Positions 32,615-40,502 of a stretch of 64,000 nt of DNA are shown here, in pieces. Where the stretch lies: positions 124,001-188,000 of the forward strand of contig CAVUAD010000002.1 of the NCBI GenBank assembly GCA_963739355.1, read 5' to 3'. The notes beneath the pieces were generated by a model that was given only the letters and a program-made list of their open reading frames with translations, searched no databases and was not told the origin of the DNA. The first letter of the stretch is position 1. Every line of letters starts with the position of its first letter. This DNA comes from JAWVFM01 sp963739355. GTDB taxonomy: Bacteria; Actinomycetota; Thermoleophilia; Solirubrobacterales; 70-9. The position numbers and the translations under genes are program-made.

Positions 32615-33463
32615 ATGGGAAGCCTTCGGGTACGCACTCCGTTCTGGGTCCTGCTGCTCTCCGCCATGGTGCTCGTCACCTGGTCGGTCGCGGTGCGCTC
32701 GGCGCTCTCCCCGCAGCCCGCGCAGGCCGCCCTGACCTCCTTCAGCTCCCCGCAGTCGCGGGCGGCCATCGCCCGCGCCGAGCGTGCCCGCGCGCGCGCC
32801 GCGGCGCGTGAGCGCCGCCAGGCGAGGCAGCGCGCGGCGCGGCGCGCGCGCCGGCGTGAGGCGCTTCACCACCCGATCGTCTCCGTGCGGCCCGGCGCCA
32901 GCGTCGAGATCCACAGCTCGCCGAACGGCGCCGTGGTCACGACCGTCGGGTCCACCGACGAGTTCGGCTCGGCGTCGACGTTCTCCGTCCTCGAACAGCG
33001 GGGGGACTGGGTGGGCGTTCCGACCCGCGCCCTCAGCAACGGCGAGCTCGGCTGGATCAAGCTGGACCACTCGGCGCTCCAGGAGCACTCGACGCCCTGG
33101 TCAGTGGACGTCGACCTCTCGAAGCAGCGCGCCGAGCTGATGCACGGCGAAAACGCCGTCCGCTCGTTCACCGTCGCCATCGGCCGCTCGACCTCGCCGA
33201 CGCCGACCGGCCGCTTCTCGATCACGGACGAGATCACCAGCGGCCTCAACCCGGTCTACGGGTGCTGCGCGCTTGCCCTCTCCGCGCACCAGCCGAACCT
33301 GCCGGCCGGCTGGACGGGAGGCGACCAGATCGCGATTCACGGCAGCCCCGACAACTCCGTGGGCGGCGCGATCTCCGACGGGTGCCTGCACGCGACCGCG
33401 GACGACCTCGAGGCGCTCGTCGACAAGCTGCCCCTCGGCGCTCCCGTCGTCATCCACAGCTGA
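32615..33463 (+). CDS. L,D-transpeptidase (YkuD) with SH3-like domain
   Basis: 282 residues. A signal/anchor helix (about 10-30) is followed by an Arg/Ala-rich charged segment (about 48-88), an SH3-like domain (about 90-150) and a YkuD catalytic domain (about 160-282). The active-site motif is AIHGSPDNSVGGAISDGCLH, with the catalytic Cys in SDGC. It would make 3-3 cross-links in peptidoglycan or attach proteins, outside the membrane. The ATG at 32615 has GGAAG just upstream. A TTGACA at 32571 has no convincing -10 partner. Confidence 0.88.
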   Translation: MGSLRVRTPFWVLLLSAMVLVTWSVAVRSALSPQPAQAALTSFSSPQSRAAIARAERARARAAARERRQARQRAARRARRREALHHPIVSVRPGASVEIHSSPNGAVVTTVGSTDEFGSASTFSVLEQRGDWVGVPTRALSNGELGWIKLDHSALQEHSTPWSVDVDLSKQRAELMHGENAVRSFTVAIGRSTSPTPTGRFSITDEITSGLNPVYGCCALALSAHQPNLPAGWTGGDQIAIHGSPDNSVGGAISDGCLHATADDLEALVDKLPLGAPVVIHS

Positions 33464-33479
33464 GCGCCCTTCCGGACCG

Positions 33480-33525
33480 CGAACGTCCCGTACCCTGCGC
33501 TCTCCTGAGGGTTCCGGGACGTTCG
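33480..33525. repeat. inverted repeat CGAACGTCCCG ... CGGGACGTTCG in a convergent gap
   Basis: Exact 11-bp arms at 33480-33490 and 33515-33525, between the stops of the L,D-transpeptidase and the convergent small membrane protein. The same 11-mer, extended to CGAACGTCCCGGAGT, occurs near 54580. It could serve as a two-way terminator or be a dispersed palindromic repeat. Confidence 0.55.
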
Positions 33526-33544
33526 GTGAGTCTTGGGGCGAGCT

Positions 33545-33811
33545 TCAGGCGGCCGCGGCGGCGGCCTTCGCCTCGGGTGTCGAGTGGACCGGGGAGGGGG
33601 CGGGAGGCGCGTAGTCGGTGAACACGTCGCTGGGAGCGCCCGCGCGCCTCGCGAACACCCAGCCGGCGATTACGCCGAGGAAGACGCCCGCGCCGAGGAC
33701 GGAAATCGTTCGCGGTGGCTCGCGGCGGGCCTTCGAGGCCGTGCCGCGAACGCTGTGGCGAACCGTCGCCTTGACCGCCTTGCGTCCGAGGTACTGCTTC
33801 GGTGTGCTCAT
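33545..33811 (-). CDS. small single-pass membrane protein of unknown function
   Basis: 88 residues: a basic N-terminal segment (about 1-33), one membrane helix (ISVLGAGVFLGVIAGWVFA) and an outside Pro/Ala/Ser tail. I know no named family. Its upstream region has a perfect GGGTAT box with a GCTT element 16 nt away, so it may belong to the SigB-type stress regulon. It is convergent with the L,D-transpeptidase gene. Confidence 0.65.
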   Translation of the reverse strand: MSTPKQYLGRKAVKATVRHSVRGTASKARREPPRTISVLGAGVFLGVIAGWVFARRAGAPSDVFTDYAPPAPSPVHSTPEAKAAAAAA

Positions 33812-33821
33812 GTGGAGGGTG

Positions 33822-33847
33822 ATACCCCCAGTCGCACGATCTCAAGC
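33822..33847 (-). promoter_or_regulatory. SigB/SigF-like promoter for the small membrane protein
   Basis: On the minus strand GCTT (33847-33844), 16-nt spacer, GGGTAT (33827-33822), 10 nt before the ATG. The -10 box is a perfect match to GGGTAT and the -35 has one mismatch to GTTT. Confidence 0.45.
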
Positions 33848-33958
33848 GGCTCGGTGGCCCGCTGGGCCCGCCCGGGCGTCTCGCCGCAGGGGAAGAAGTG
33901 GTATCGATCTAGCGATGGAGGCGAGGAGCGCACGAGTGGAACGGGCACGGAAGCTAAA

Positions 33959-33973
33959 GGGTGCCTGACACCC
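33959..33973 (+). repeat. GGGTGCCTGACACCC motif spanning a start codon
   Basis: A near-palindrome preceded by TAAA, as in the longer palindrome at 61475-61509. It supplies the GTG start and first codons (V-P-D-T) of the exonuclease gene and shares 12 exact bases with 6181-6192. Confidence 0.65.
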
Positions 33974-34836
33974 TGACCGCTCCGCTTCTCGCCGTCGATG
34001 CGCCCTCGCTCCTCTACCGCGCGTTCTTCGCGCTGCCGAGCAAGATCAAGGGCTCGGACGGCAGGCCGGTGAACGCCCTGCTCGGCTCCGCCAACCTGAT
34101 CCTTCGCGAGGTCGAGATCCATGAACCGCGCGCCGTCGCCCTCTGCTTCGGCCCCGACGCCGCCTCTTACCGGGTGGAGCTCTTCGCCGGATACCACGCC
34201 GAGCGCCCGCCGGTTCCCGACGAGCTGGCGCCGCAGTTCGCCGCGGCCCGGCCCTTCTTCGAGTCATTCGGGTGGACGGTTGCCGACCACGACTCGCTCG
34301 AGGCCGACGACCTGCTCGGCACCTTCGCCCGCCTCGAGTCGGAGGCGGGCGGGAACGCGCTCATCCTCACGGGCGACCGCGACATGTTCCAGTGCGCGTC
34401 GAAGCGCGTCACGGTCCTCTACGTGCGCACCGGTGGCCGGGGCGCGGAGGAGGTTGGCCCGAAGGAGGTCGTCAAGCGCTACGGGATCGACCCCGAGCAG
34501 GTCCCGGACTTCATCGCGCTGCGCGGCGACCCCTCGGACGGCATTCCCGGCGCCAAGGGCATCGGCGAGAAGACGGCGGCCGACCTGCTTCGCCGTCACG
34601 GCTCGCTGGAGGCGGTCCTCGACTCGGCGCTTCGCGAGGGCACGCCGAAGGTCCGCGGGGCGCTGAACGACGCGCGCGACGAGTTGCTCGCCTTCAAGGA
34701 CATCGCCACGCTGCGCGACGCGGGCCTCAAGCGGCCGCGGGATCGGGCGACCGACTACAGGCGGGCCGCCAAGGACGCCCGCGCTCGCGGTATGGGCCGG
34801 CTTGCCGACCGCCTCGAGGAGGCGGCGACGAAGTGA
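33961..34836 (+). CDS. stand-alone 5'-3' exonuclease (PolA N-terminal domain type)
   Basis: 291 residues covering only the flap/5'-3' exonuclease module of DNA polymerase I; no polymerase domain follows. PIN-like N-terminal metal sites are in LAVDAPSLLYRAFFALP, SLEADDLLG and LILTGDRDMFQC, and the helix-hairpin-helix is FIALRGDPSDGIPGAKGIG. It would remove RNA primers or 5' flaps. Intact polA is normally elsewhere, so this may be a second, specialised nuclease. The only plausible start is GTG at 33961, which lies in a repeat motif with AAAGG directly before it, so ribosome spacing is poor. Its stop overlaps the next GTG by 4 nt. Confidence 0.87.
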   Translation: MPDTLTAPLLAVDAPSLLYRAFFALPSKIKGSDGRPVNALLGSANLILREVEIHEPRAVALCFGPDAASYRVELFAGYHAERPPVPDELAPQFAAARPFFESFGWTVADHDSLEADDLLGTFARLESEAGGNALILTGDRDMFQCASKRVTVLYVRTGGRGAEEVGPKEVVKRYGIDPEQVPDFIALRGDPSDGIPGAKGIGEKTAADLLRRHGSLEAVLDSALREGTPKVRGALNDARDELLAFKDIATLRDAGLKRPRDRATDYRRAAKDARARGMGRLADRLEEAATK

Positions 34837-35253
34837 GCGAGCCGCACCTGACCGGCCACTGCCTCTGCGGCGCCGTGGCGCTTCGAGATCACGGAGCCGC
34901 TGGTCGCCTCGCGCTACTGCCACTGCACGCGCTGCCAGCGGCGCACCGGCACCGCGGCGTCGGCGGGCGCGGCGATGGTCCCGGGCTCGTTTCAGATCGT
35001 CTCCGGCGAGGAGCTCGTCAAGACCTGGTGGCCACCCGGCGGCGGCTTCGGCAAGGCGTTCTGCGTGGAGTGCGGCTCGCACCTCTTCAGCGAGTCGCCG
35101 GACGATCACAAGCAGCGGTCGGTTCGGCTCGGCGTCATCGACGGCGATCCGGCCATCCGGCCTTCCAGCCGCCAGTTCGTCGCCGACGCCGTCGTCTGGG
35201 AGGACATCCCCGACGACGGCCTCGAGCGCTTCGAGGGCCGGCAGCCCGGCTAG
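34833..35253 (+). pseudogene. GFA-family (glutathione-dependent formaldehyde-activating-like) zinc protein, frameshifted
   Basis: Starting at GTG 34833 the first 15 codons read to HCLCGAV. One extra G at 34875-34878 (GTGG) then shifts the frame. Resuming at 34879 gives RFEITEPLVASRYCHCTRCQ, then KAFCVECGSHLF, and runs in frame to a stop at 35253. Together they make a normal GFA protein of about 139 residues with all zinc cysteine motifs (CLC, CHCTRC, CVEC). GFA proteins are small zinc-binding CENP-V-like folds of uncertain substrate. The single-base lesion beside otherwise perfect sequence suggests a recent mutation or a sequencing error. It follows the exonuclease by a GTGA overlap. Confidence 0.8.
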
Positions 35254-37442
35254 CTCGACTCCGACGCCGCGGTCCCGGGCGCCGCGGGCTCGCGCTCGAC
35301 GTGGTCGTGGAAGATCTGGGCGCCGCCCTTTGCCGTGGACGGCCACCAGATCTTGTCCCCGAGCAGCTCAACCGCCGCCGGGACCATGATCGTGCGCACG
35401 ACGAACGTGTCGAGCAGGATGCCGACGGCGACCATGAATCCCAGGTCGAATGTGAAGGTCACCGGCAGGGTGATCAACACTGAGAACGTGCCGGCGAGGA
35501 TGATCCCGGCGCTCGTGATCACGGGGCCGGTGGCGGAGAGCGCGCGCAGCATCCCCTCGCGCGTGCCGTGGGTCCGGGCCTCCTCGCGCACGCGGCTCAT
35601 CAGGAAGATCGTGTAGTCGATCCCCAGCGCCACCAGGAAGATGAACGCGAAGGTGGGGATGGAGCTGTCGATGCCCGCGTCGCCGGCGACGAACCGGATG
35701 AACAGCATCGAGATCCCGATCGTGCCCAGGAACGAGACGATCGTGGCGGCGATCAGCACGAGCGGCGCCACGACCGAGCTGAGCAGCAGGCCGAGGATGA
35801 TCGCGATCGCGACGAGGGCCAGCGGCGCGACGAGGCGCAGGTCGCGCTTGTTGGCCTTGTCGAAGTCGTAGTTGATCGCGCTGCCGCCGCCCACCTGGCC
35901 CTCGACGCCGTTGGGGAGGCTGTCGAGCGCGACCCGCATCCTGGGCACGACGTCCAGCCCGGACGAGTCGAACGGGTCGCCGGAGAGGATCACCGAGAGG
36001 CGCGCGATCTGGTGATCCGTCGAGAAGCCGACGGGCTTCACCGCAGCGACGCCCTCGACGCCGTGGAGCGCATCAGCGGCCGCCACGACGTCGGCGCGGG
36101 TCGCCGGGCCGTTCGCACCCTCGACGAGCACGTCGGTTGGCTGCAGCAGTCCGGCGGGGAGCGAGCTTTCGATCACCCGGAACCCGTCGACGCTCTCCAC
36201 GTCCTTCTTGAAGAACGACGTGGTGGAGTAGTCGACCTTGTAGGCCAGCAGCCCCAGGGCGCCGACGGCGAACACGGCGAGGGTCACGCCGAGCGCCGCC
36301 CCCGGGCGCTTCAGAACGCGGTCGCCGAGGCGCCGCCACAGGCCCTGCGAGGTCACGGTGTCCTCGCCCGGGGAGTAGGCGATGAGGCGCCGGCGTGGCC
36401 AGAAGGCACGGCGGCCGCCGAGCGTCAGCAGGGCCGGCAGCAGGGTGAGCCCGGCGAGCATGCAGGTGAAGACGCCGATCGCCGCGACGGGCCCCAGGCT
36501 GTGGGTCGAGCCGACCTCGGCGAGCAGCAGGACCAGCATCGCGAGGGTGACCGTCATCCCGCTGGCCAGCATCGCCGGGCCGACGCGGCGTACGGTGTTC
36601 CGCATCGCGTCGTGCTTGTCCTCGTGCGCGCGCAGCTCCTCCCGGTATCGGGACACGAGTAAGAGGCAGTAGTCCGTTCCAACCCCGAACATCAGGACGA
36701 CGAGGATCTGCGTGGAGTTGTCGGAGACCGTCGCGCCGGACTTCGCGTAGAGGTAGATCAGCCCCTGGGCGACCGCGTAGGCGACGCCGACGACGACGAG
36801 CGGGATCAGCGCGATCAGCGGCGCGCGGTAGATCGCGCCGAGCAGGACGAGGACGAGCAGCACGGTCGCCAGGAGCAGCGTCGTGTCGAGCGAGTTGAAG
36901 ACCTCGTCGGCATCGTGGTTGAAGCCGAGGCTCCCGGTGAGGTAGGTGGTCATCCCCGGGGTCGAGGTGCCGCTGGTGATGTCGTGGAGCGTGTCGCCCC
37001 AGTCGGCGAGGTTGTCCTCGTTGTCGTGGACGTTCAGCGAGGTGATCGCGACCTGGTTGTTGGAGGCGACGACCCCGCGGGCGAAGGTTGGATGCTCGCC
37101 CCCGGCGGCGAAGGGAACGGAGGTCGTCCCGACCAGGGGCAGCTTGGCGGCGGCGGCCTTCGCGTCGGCCAGCATCTTCGCCTTGTCCTGCGCCGTGAAC
37201 CCGCTCGGCGCCTGGTAGACGATCAGGCCGTTCGTCGTCTGCCCGCCGGGGAATCTCTCCTTCAGCAGGTTGAGGACATCCGTGGACTCCGCGTTCTTCG
37301 GCAGGAACGACTGCGTTTGGTTGTCGGTGATGTCGGCGAGCTTGCCGCCGAGCGGAGCGAGGCCGACCACGAGCAGCACCCAGACGACCACGATGGCCCA
37401 TTTCGAGCGTTTGCCGGAGACGACGGAAGCGAGACGACTCAT
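35250..37442 (-). CDS. MMPL-family RND transporter
   Basis: 730 residues with about 12 membrane helices in two repeats, each preceded by a large outside domain (about 40-170 and 390-510). Key motifs are FGVGTDYCLLLVSRYREELR in the first helical repeat and VALGIDYTIFLMSRVREEAR in the second; the GxDY/R elements are the proton-relay hallmark. MMPL proteins export lipids, fatty acids or glycolipids to the cell surface. No lipid synthase or regulator gene is adjacent. Its stop overlaps the end of the GFA gene by 4 nt. TAACTT lies 8 nt before the start. Confidence 0.92.
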   Translation of the reverse strand: MSRLASVVSGKRSKWAIVVVWVLLVVGLAPLGGKLADITDNQTQSFLPKNAESTDVLNLLKERFPGGQTTNGLIVYQAPSGFTAQDKAKMLADAKAAAAKLPLVGTTSVPFAAGGEHPTFARGVVASNNQVAITSLNVHDNEDNLADWGDTLHDITSGTSTPGMTTYLTGSLGFNHDADEVFNSLDTTLLLATVLLVLVLLGAIYRAPLIALIPLVVVGVAYAVAQGLIYLYAKSGATVSDNSTQILVVLMFGVGTDYCLLLVSRYREELRAHEDKHDAMRNTVRRVGPAMLASGMTVTLAMLVLLLAEVGSTHSLGPVAAIGVFTCMLAGLTLLPALLTLGGRRAFWPRRRLIAYSPGEDTVTSQGLWRRLGDRVLKRPGAALGVTLAVFAVGALGLLAYKVDYSTTSFFKKDVESVDGFRVIESSLPAGLLQPTDVLVEGANGPATRADVVAAADALHGVEGVAAVKPVGFSTDHQIARLSVILSGDPFDSSGLDVVPRMRVALDSLPNGVEGQVGGGSAINYDFDKANKRDLRLVAPLALVAIAIILGLLLSSVVAPLVLIAATIVSFLGTIGISMLFIRFVAGDAGIDSSIPTFAFIFLVALGIDYTIFLMSRVREEARTHGTREGMLRALSATGPVITSAGIILAGTFSVLITLPVTFTFDLGFMVAVGILLDTFVVRTIMVPAAVELLGDKIWWPSTAKGGAQIFHDHVEREPAAPGTAASESS

Positions 37443-37450
37443 CCGTTCGC

Positions 37451-37456
37451 AAGTTA
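37451..37456 (-). promoter_or_regulatory. putative -10 box TAACTT, leaderless-type
   Basis: Minus-strand TAACTT ends 8 nt before the ATG of the MMPL gene. Confidence 0.38.
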
Positions 37457-37466
37457 GCGAGACGGC

Positions 37467-38432
37467 TCAGGCGACCGGGGTCAGGCCTGGCTCGCCGGCC
37501 AGGACCGCCACGGCGTTCCGCGCCGCCAGCACCGCCATCGCGGTGCGGGTCTCGACCGTGGCCGACCCGAGGTGGGGGAGGAGCACCGCGTTCTCGAGCG
37601 CGAGCAGGCCCGGCTGCACGTCAGGCTCATCCTCGAAGACGTCGAGACCCGCGCCCGCGATCTCGCCGGACTCGAGCGCCGTGACGAGCGCCGCCTCGTC
37701 GACCACCGGCCCGCGGGCGGTGTTGATCAGGAACGCCGTGGGCTTCATCAGCCCCAGCCGGCGGGCGTCGATCAGGTGCCGGGTCTCGGGAGTCAGCGGC
37801 ACGTGGAGGCTGACGACGTCGGCCTCGTGCAGCAGTTCGTCCAGCTCGAGGCGCTCGGCGGCCAGCTCCGCGACGAGCTCCATCGCCACGTCGTGACGCC
37901 CGGCGTAGGCGATCCGCATGCCGAACGCCCGGGCACGCCTTGCGACCGCCGTGCCGATCGCGCCGAGGCCGACGACGCCGAGCGTGCGGTCCTGGATGCC
38001 GTCTCCGAGCATGAAGTCGAGGTCCCAGGACCAGCTCCGGCCGGATCGGATCAGCCGCTCGCCCTCGCCGGCGCGCCGCGTGACGGCGAGGATGAGCGTG
38101 AACGCCAGGTCGGCCGTGGCGTCGGTGAGCACCCCGGGCGTGTTGGTGACGACGACACCGCGCTCGCGAGCCGCCTCGAGGTCGACGTTGTCGTAACCCA
38201 CGGCGACGTTGGCCACGCAGCGAAGCGATGGCCCGGCGGCGTCGAGGAGCGGCGCGTCCACGGTGTCGTGAAGCAGGGTCACGAGCGCGCCGGCTCCCGC
38301 GGCGGCCTCGCGGAGCGCGGCCGGCTCGAGCCGGCCTTCGGCGTCGGGGAACCAGACCTCGCCGGCGGCGTCGAGCACGTCGAGAGCCGGCTGCGGCAGG
38401 CGGCGGGTGACGACGATGCGCGGGGCGCTCAC
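37467..38432 (-). CDS. D-2-hydroxyacid dehydrogenase (glyoxylate/hydroxypyruvate reductase type)
   Basis: 321 residues, NAD(P)-dependent. The Rossmann motif is VGLGAIGTAVARRARAFGM, and the catalytic Arg, Glu and His are in INTARGPVVDE, VFEDEP and LLPHLGSAT. Substrate-binding VANVAVGYDNVD is also seen. These features match GRHPR/glycerate dehydrogenases that reduce glyoxylate or hydroxypyruvate. It could complement the hydroxyacid-oxidising operon at 3.3-10 kb, but that link is only functional analogy. The GTG start has a TAGGTT box 6 nt upstream. Confidence 0.9.
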   Translation of the reverse strand: MSAPRIVVTRRLPQPALDVLDAAGEVWFPDAEGRLEPAALREAAAGAGALVTLLHDTVDAPLLDAAGPSLRCVANVAVGYDNVDLEAARERGVVVTNTPGVLTDATADLAFTLILAVTRRAGEGERLIRSGRSWSWDLDFMLGDGIQDRTLGVVGLGAIGTAVARRARAFGMRIAYAGRHDVAMELVAELAAERLELDELLHEADVVSLHVPLTPETRHLIDARRLGLMKPTAFLINTARGPVVDEAALVTALESGEIAGAGLDVFEDEPDVQPGLLALENAVLLPHLGSATVETRTAMAVLAARNAVAVLAGEPGLTPVA

Positions 38433-38438
38433 CGGCGC

Positions 38439-38444
38439 AACCTA
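38439..38444 (-). promoter_or_regulatory. putative -10 box TAGGTT, leaderless-type
   Basis: Minus-strand TAGGTT ends 6 nt before the GTG at 38432; no Shine-Dalgarno is present. Confidence 0.42.
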
Positions 38445-38455
38445 TCGACGCCCCC

Positions 38456-39475
38456 TCAGCGGAGCAGTCTCAGCACCGCGCGCTCGATCCTCTCGCGGTC
38501 GACGAACTCTCCGGGCTCAGCGTCGCCGCCGAGCCGCGTGATCGACGCGCGGATCGTGGTGCCGGAGTCGAAGCGGTCGAAGACGCGCGGGTCGATGTAG
38601 GCGTTTCGGCACACGGCCGGGGTGTTGCCGAGGAAGTCGGCGACGCGCCTCGTGGCGTCGGTGGAGGCGCGCTTCCGCGCCGTCTTGGTCTCCGGCGGCG
38701 GCTCTTGGGCGAGGGCCACGGCGGCCAGCACGGTCGCGTTCCACGTCCGGAAGTCCTTGGCCGAGTGCCCCTCGCCCGCATGGCCCTTCAGGTAGTCGTT
38801 GATCTCGTCCGAGCGGACGTCGTTCCACGTCCTCGACTCCCAGTAGGCGAGGAGCTCTCTGCCGGCGTGCTTGGGGCGGTCTCGCAGCGCTCGGAGCGCC
38901 GGCAGGACCACGGGGTCCGCGAGCGTCTGCAGCCGGCGCTGACCGGATTTGGCGGGGTAGTCGAATACCGCTTCGCCGTTCTCGAAGCGCAGGTGCTTGC
39001 GGCGCAGCGTGGCGAGCCCGTAGCTCTCGTTGCCGGCCGCGTACTCCTCGCCGCCGATCCGGAAGAAGCCGAGATCGAGCAGCCGTACCGCGCAGGCCAG
39101 GACGCGCTCGCGCGCGAGACCCGTGCGGGCGAGGTCCGCGCTCACCTGGTCGCGAACCCGGGGCAGCGCGCGGGCGAAGCTCTCCATCCGCTCGAACTTC
39201 TCGCGGTCGCGGGCCTCGCGCCAGTGCTGGTGGTAGAGGTACTGCTTGCGTCCCGCGTCGTCCACGCCGGTGGCCTGGATGTGCCCGTTCGAGCGCATGC
39301 AGATCCAGACGTCCTTCCACGCCGGCGGGATGCCGAGGGCACGGATCCGCTCGAGCTCCTCGGCGTCGCGGACCGGTTCGCCACCGGCCCGCTCGTACGA
39401 GAACCCGCGGCCGCGGCGCACGCGGGTTATCCCGGGCTCGTTGCAGTCGACCCGGCGCAGGCGGTGCCTTTTCAG
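38456..39475 (-). CDS. DNA topoisomerase IB (poxvirus-like), probable CTG start
   Basis: About 339 residues. Type IB topoisomerases relax supercoils through a 3'-phosphotyrosine. Visible elements are IPPAWKDVWICMRSNGHIQA, QYLYHQHWREARDREKF, RIGGEEYAAGNESYGLATL with an active-site Arg/Lys region, HSAKDFRTWNATV and the C-terminal VCRNAYIDPRVF carrying the catalytic tyrosine. No ATG, GTG or TTG upstream of 39421 is in frame, yet the expected N-terminus (RLRRVDCNEPGITRVRRGRGF) is encoded upstream. A CTG at 39475 overlaps the ferritin stop as CTGA and has AAGGAAGGA 5 nt before it, so I take it as the start; GTG 39421 is the conservative alternative. Confidence 0.85.
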   Translation of the reverse strand: MKRHRLRRVDCNEPGITRVRRGRGFSYERAGGEPVRDAEELERIRALGIPPAWKDVWICMRSNGHIQATGVDDAGRKQYLYHQHWREARDREKFERMESFARALPRVRDQVSADLARTGLARERVLACAVRLLDLGFFRIGGEEYAAGNESYGLATLRRKHLRFENGEAVFDYPAKSGQRRLQTLADPVVLPALRALRDRPKHAGRELLAYWESRTWNDVRSDEINDYLKGHAGEGHSAKDFRTWNATVLAAVALAQEPPPETKTARKRASTDATRRVADFLGNTPAVCRNAYIDPRVFDRFDSGTTIRASITRLGGDAEPGEFVDRERIERAVLRLLR

Positions 39476-39972
39476 GCGAGTCCTTCCTTCTCGTACTCGC
39501 GCAGGAAGCCCTCGAAGAGCCGGCGATGGCCCTGCTCGTCATGGAGGATGTCGATGACCATGTCCTGGGTCACCGGGTCGATCCCATCGGTGGCCTCGAC
39601 GATCGTGGAGTAGTGGTCGATGGCCCCGCTCTCGGCCTCGATCACGCCGCGGATGACGTGGACGATGTCGACCTGGTCGGAGGGCGGCTGCAGGAAGCTC
39701 TGCTCGGCCTTGAACTGCTCGGAGCCCGGGACGACCCCGTAGAGCTCCTTGATCCGCGAGGCGAAGAGCTGGGCGTGGCCGAGCTCCTCCTGAATGTCCT
39801 GCTCCAGGGACTGCTTGATCTCCTGGGCGCGGACGCCGTCGGGGTTGACCGCGTTCGCGATGTAGCTCATCACCGTCTCGATCTCCATCCAGTAGGCCCG
39901 CTCGAGCATCTCCACGACCTTCTTGCGGTCGTCGGCGGCTTCGTCGGAAAGGATGTCGGGGGTGGAGGTCAT
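39472..39972 (-). CDS. ferritin-like (bacterioferritin/Dps-related) iron protein
   Basis: 166 residues in a four-helix ferritin-like fold. Diiron-type ligands occur as Glu in EMLERAYWMEIETVMSY, ExxH in QEELGHAQLFASRI, Glu in VIEAESGAIDHYS and ExxH-like DEQGHRRLFE. It should store or detoxify iron, protecting DNA from Fenton chemistry. It is translationally coupled to topoisomerase IB, an unusual pairing that hints at a DNA-protection unit. A GGGTAA box with GATT 15-16 nt upstream precedes the gene and would place both genes under the SigB-type sigma factor. Confidence 0.85.
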   Translation of the reverse strand: MTSTPDILSDEAADDRKKVVEMLERAYWMEIETVMSYIANAVNPDGVRAQEIKQSLEQDIQEELGHAQLFASRIKELYGVVPGSEQFKAEQSFLQPPSDQVDIVHVIRGVIEAESGAIDHYSTIVEATDGIDPVTQDMVIDILHDEQGHRRLFEGFLREYEKEGLA

Positions 39973-40011
39973 GGGGGCAGGCGTCTCCTTGGTCGTTTCG
40001 TCAGGGGCTCA

Positions 40012-40038
40012 TTACCCTCGCAGGCGCCAACGGAATCC
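40012..40038 (-). promoter_or_regulatory. SigB/SigF-like promoter for the ferritin-topoisomerase IB pair
   Basis: Minus strand: GATTCC (within 40038-40032) and GGGTAA (40017-40012), about 15 nt apart. It matches GTTT-N14-16-GGGTAT with one or two mismatches. An AAGGAG lies between it and the start codon. Confidence 0.4.
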
Positions 40039-40078
40039 GGCGCGCCGCCTGCCCGCCGTCGTCCCGCTCGGCGCCCGC

Positions 40079-40084
40079 TAGCTT
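40079..40084 (+). promoter_or_regulatory. putative -10 box TAGCTT, leaderless-type
   Basis: TAGCTT ends 6 nt before the ATG at 40091; the same hexamer precedes the gene at 50927. Confidence 0.42.
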
Positions 40085-40090
40085 CCACGC

Positions 40091-40441
40091 ATGGCCAAGC
40101 GCAAGCGAGCGCGCCGGCGCGAGCCCGTCGCGACCGTCGACTACACCGACGACGACGGCAACGTCCTGCGCCTTCGCGAGACGCTCAGCGCCGGGACCGT
40201 CAAGGCTATCCGCGGGGCGCCACGGACGGCGGCCAGCTCGTCCGAAGACGCCTGGCGGCGGCGTTCGGAGATGCTCTTCGAGCGTCTCGCCGTGGGCTGG
40301 GAAATCGCCGGCCTGCCGCTGACCGATCAGGCGATGTTGCTGGGCCGCTACCGCATGGCGGACGCGCAGACGCAGCGGTGGGTGCGCTCGACGATCGCCG
40401 AGCACCTGCTCGCCCACATCCCGGAGCTTGCCGACGACTGA
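40091..40441 (+). CDS. conserved-looking basic/helical protein of unknown function
   Basis: 116 residues: a very basic N-terminus (MAKRKRARRREPVATV), a short beta-like segment (DYTDDDGNVLRLRETLS) and a helical C-terminal half (WRRRSEMLFERLAVGWEIAG, YRMADAQTQRWVRSTI). No signal peptide or membrane helix. The basic tail suggests nucleic-acid contact, but I do not recognise the family. It lies between the ferritin operon (divergent) and the sigma factor gene. Confidence 0.6.
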   Translation: MAKRKRARRREPVATVDYTDDDGNVLRLRETLSAGTVKAIRGAPRTAASSSEDAWRRRSEMLFERLAVGWEIAGLPLTDQAMLLGRYRMADAQTQRWVRSTIAEHLLAHIPELADD

Positions 40442-40476
40442 CCGACGCCCGGGGGCACCGAGCGAAAGAGCGCCGC

Positions 40477-40502
40477 GGTTTGAGGTGGTGTTGACCGGGT
40501 AG
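40477..40502 (+). promoter_or_regulatory. SigB/SigF-type promoter of the sigma factor gene (probable autoregulation)
   Basis: GGTTT (40477-40481), 15-nt spacer, GGGTAG (40497-40502). This fits the GTTT-N14-16-GGGTAT consensus of SigB/SigF-class sigma factors very well, and lies about 125 nt upstream of a sigma factor of exactly that class. Confidence 0.65.
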
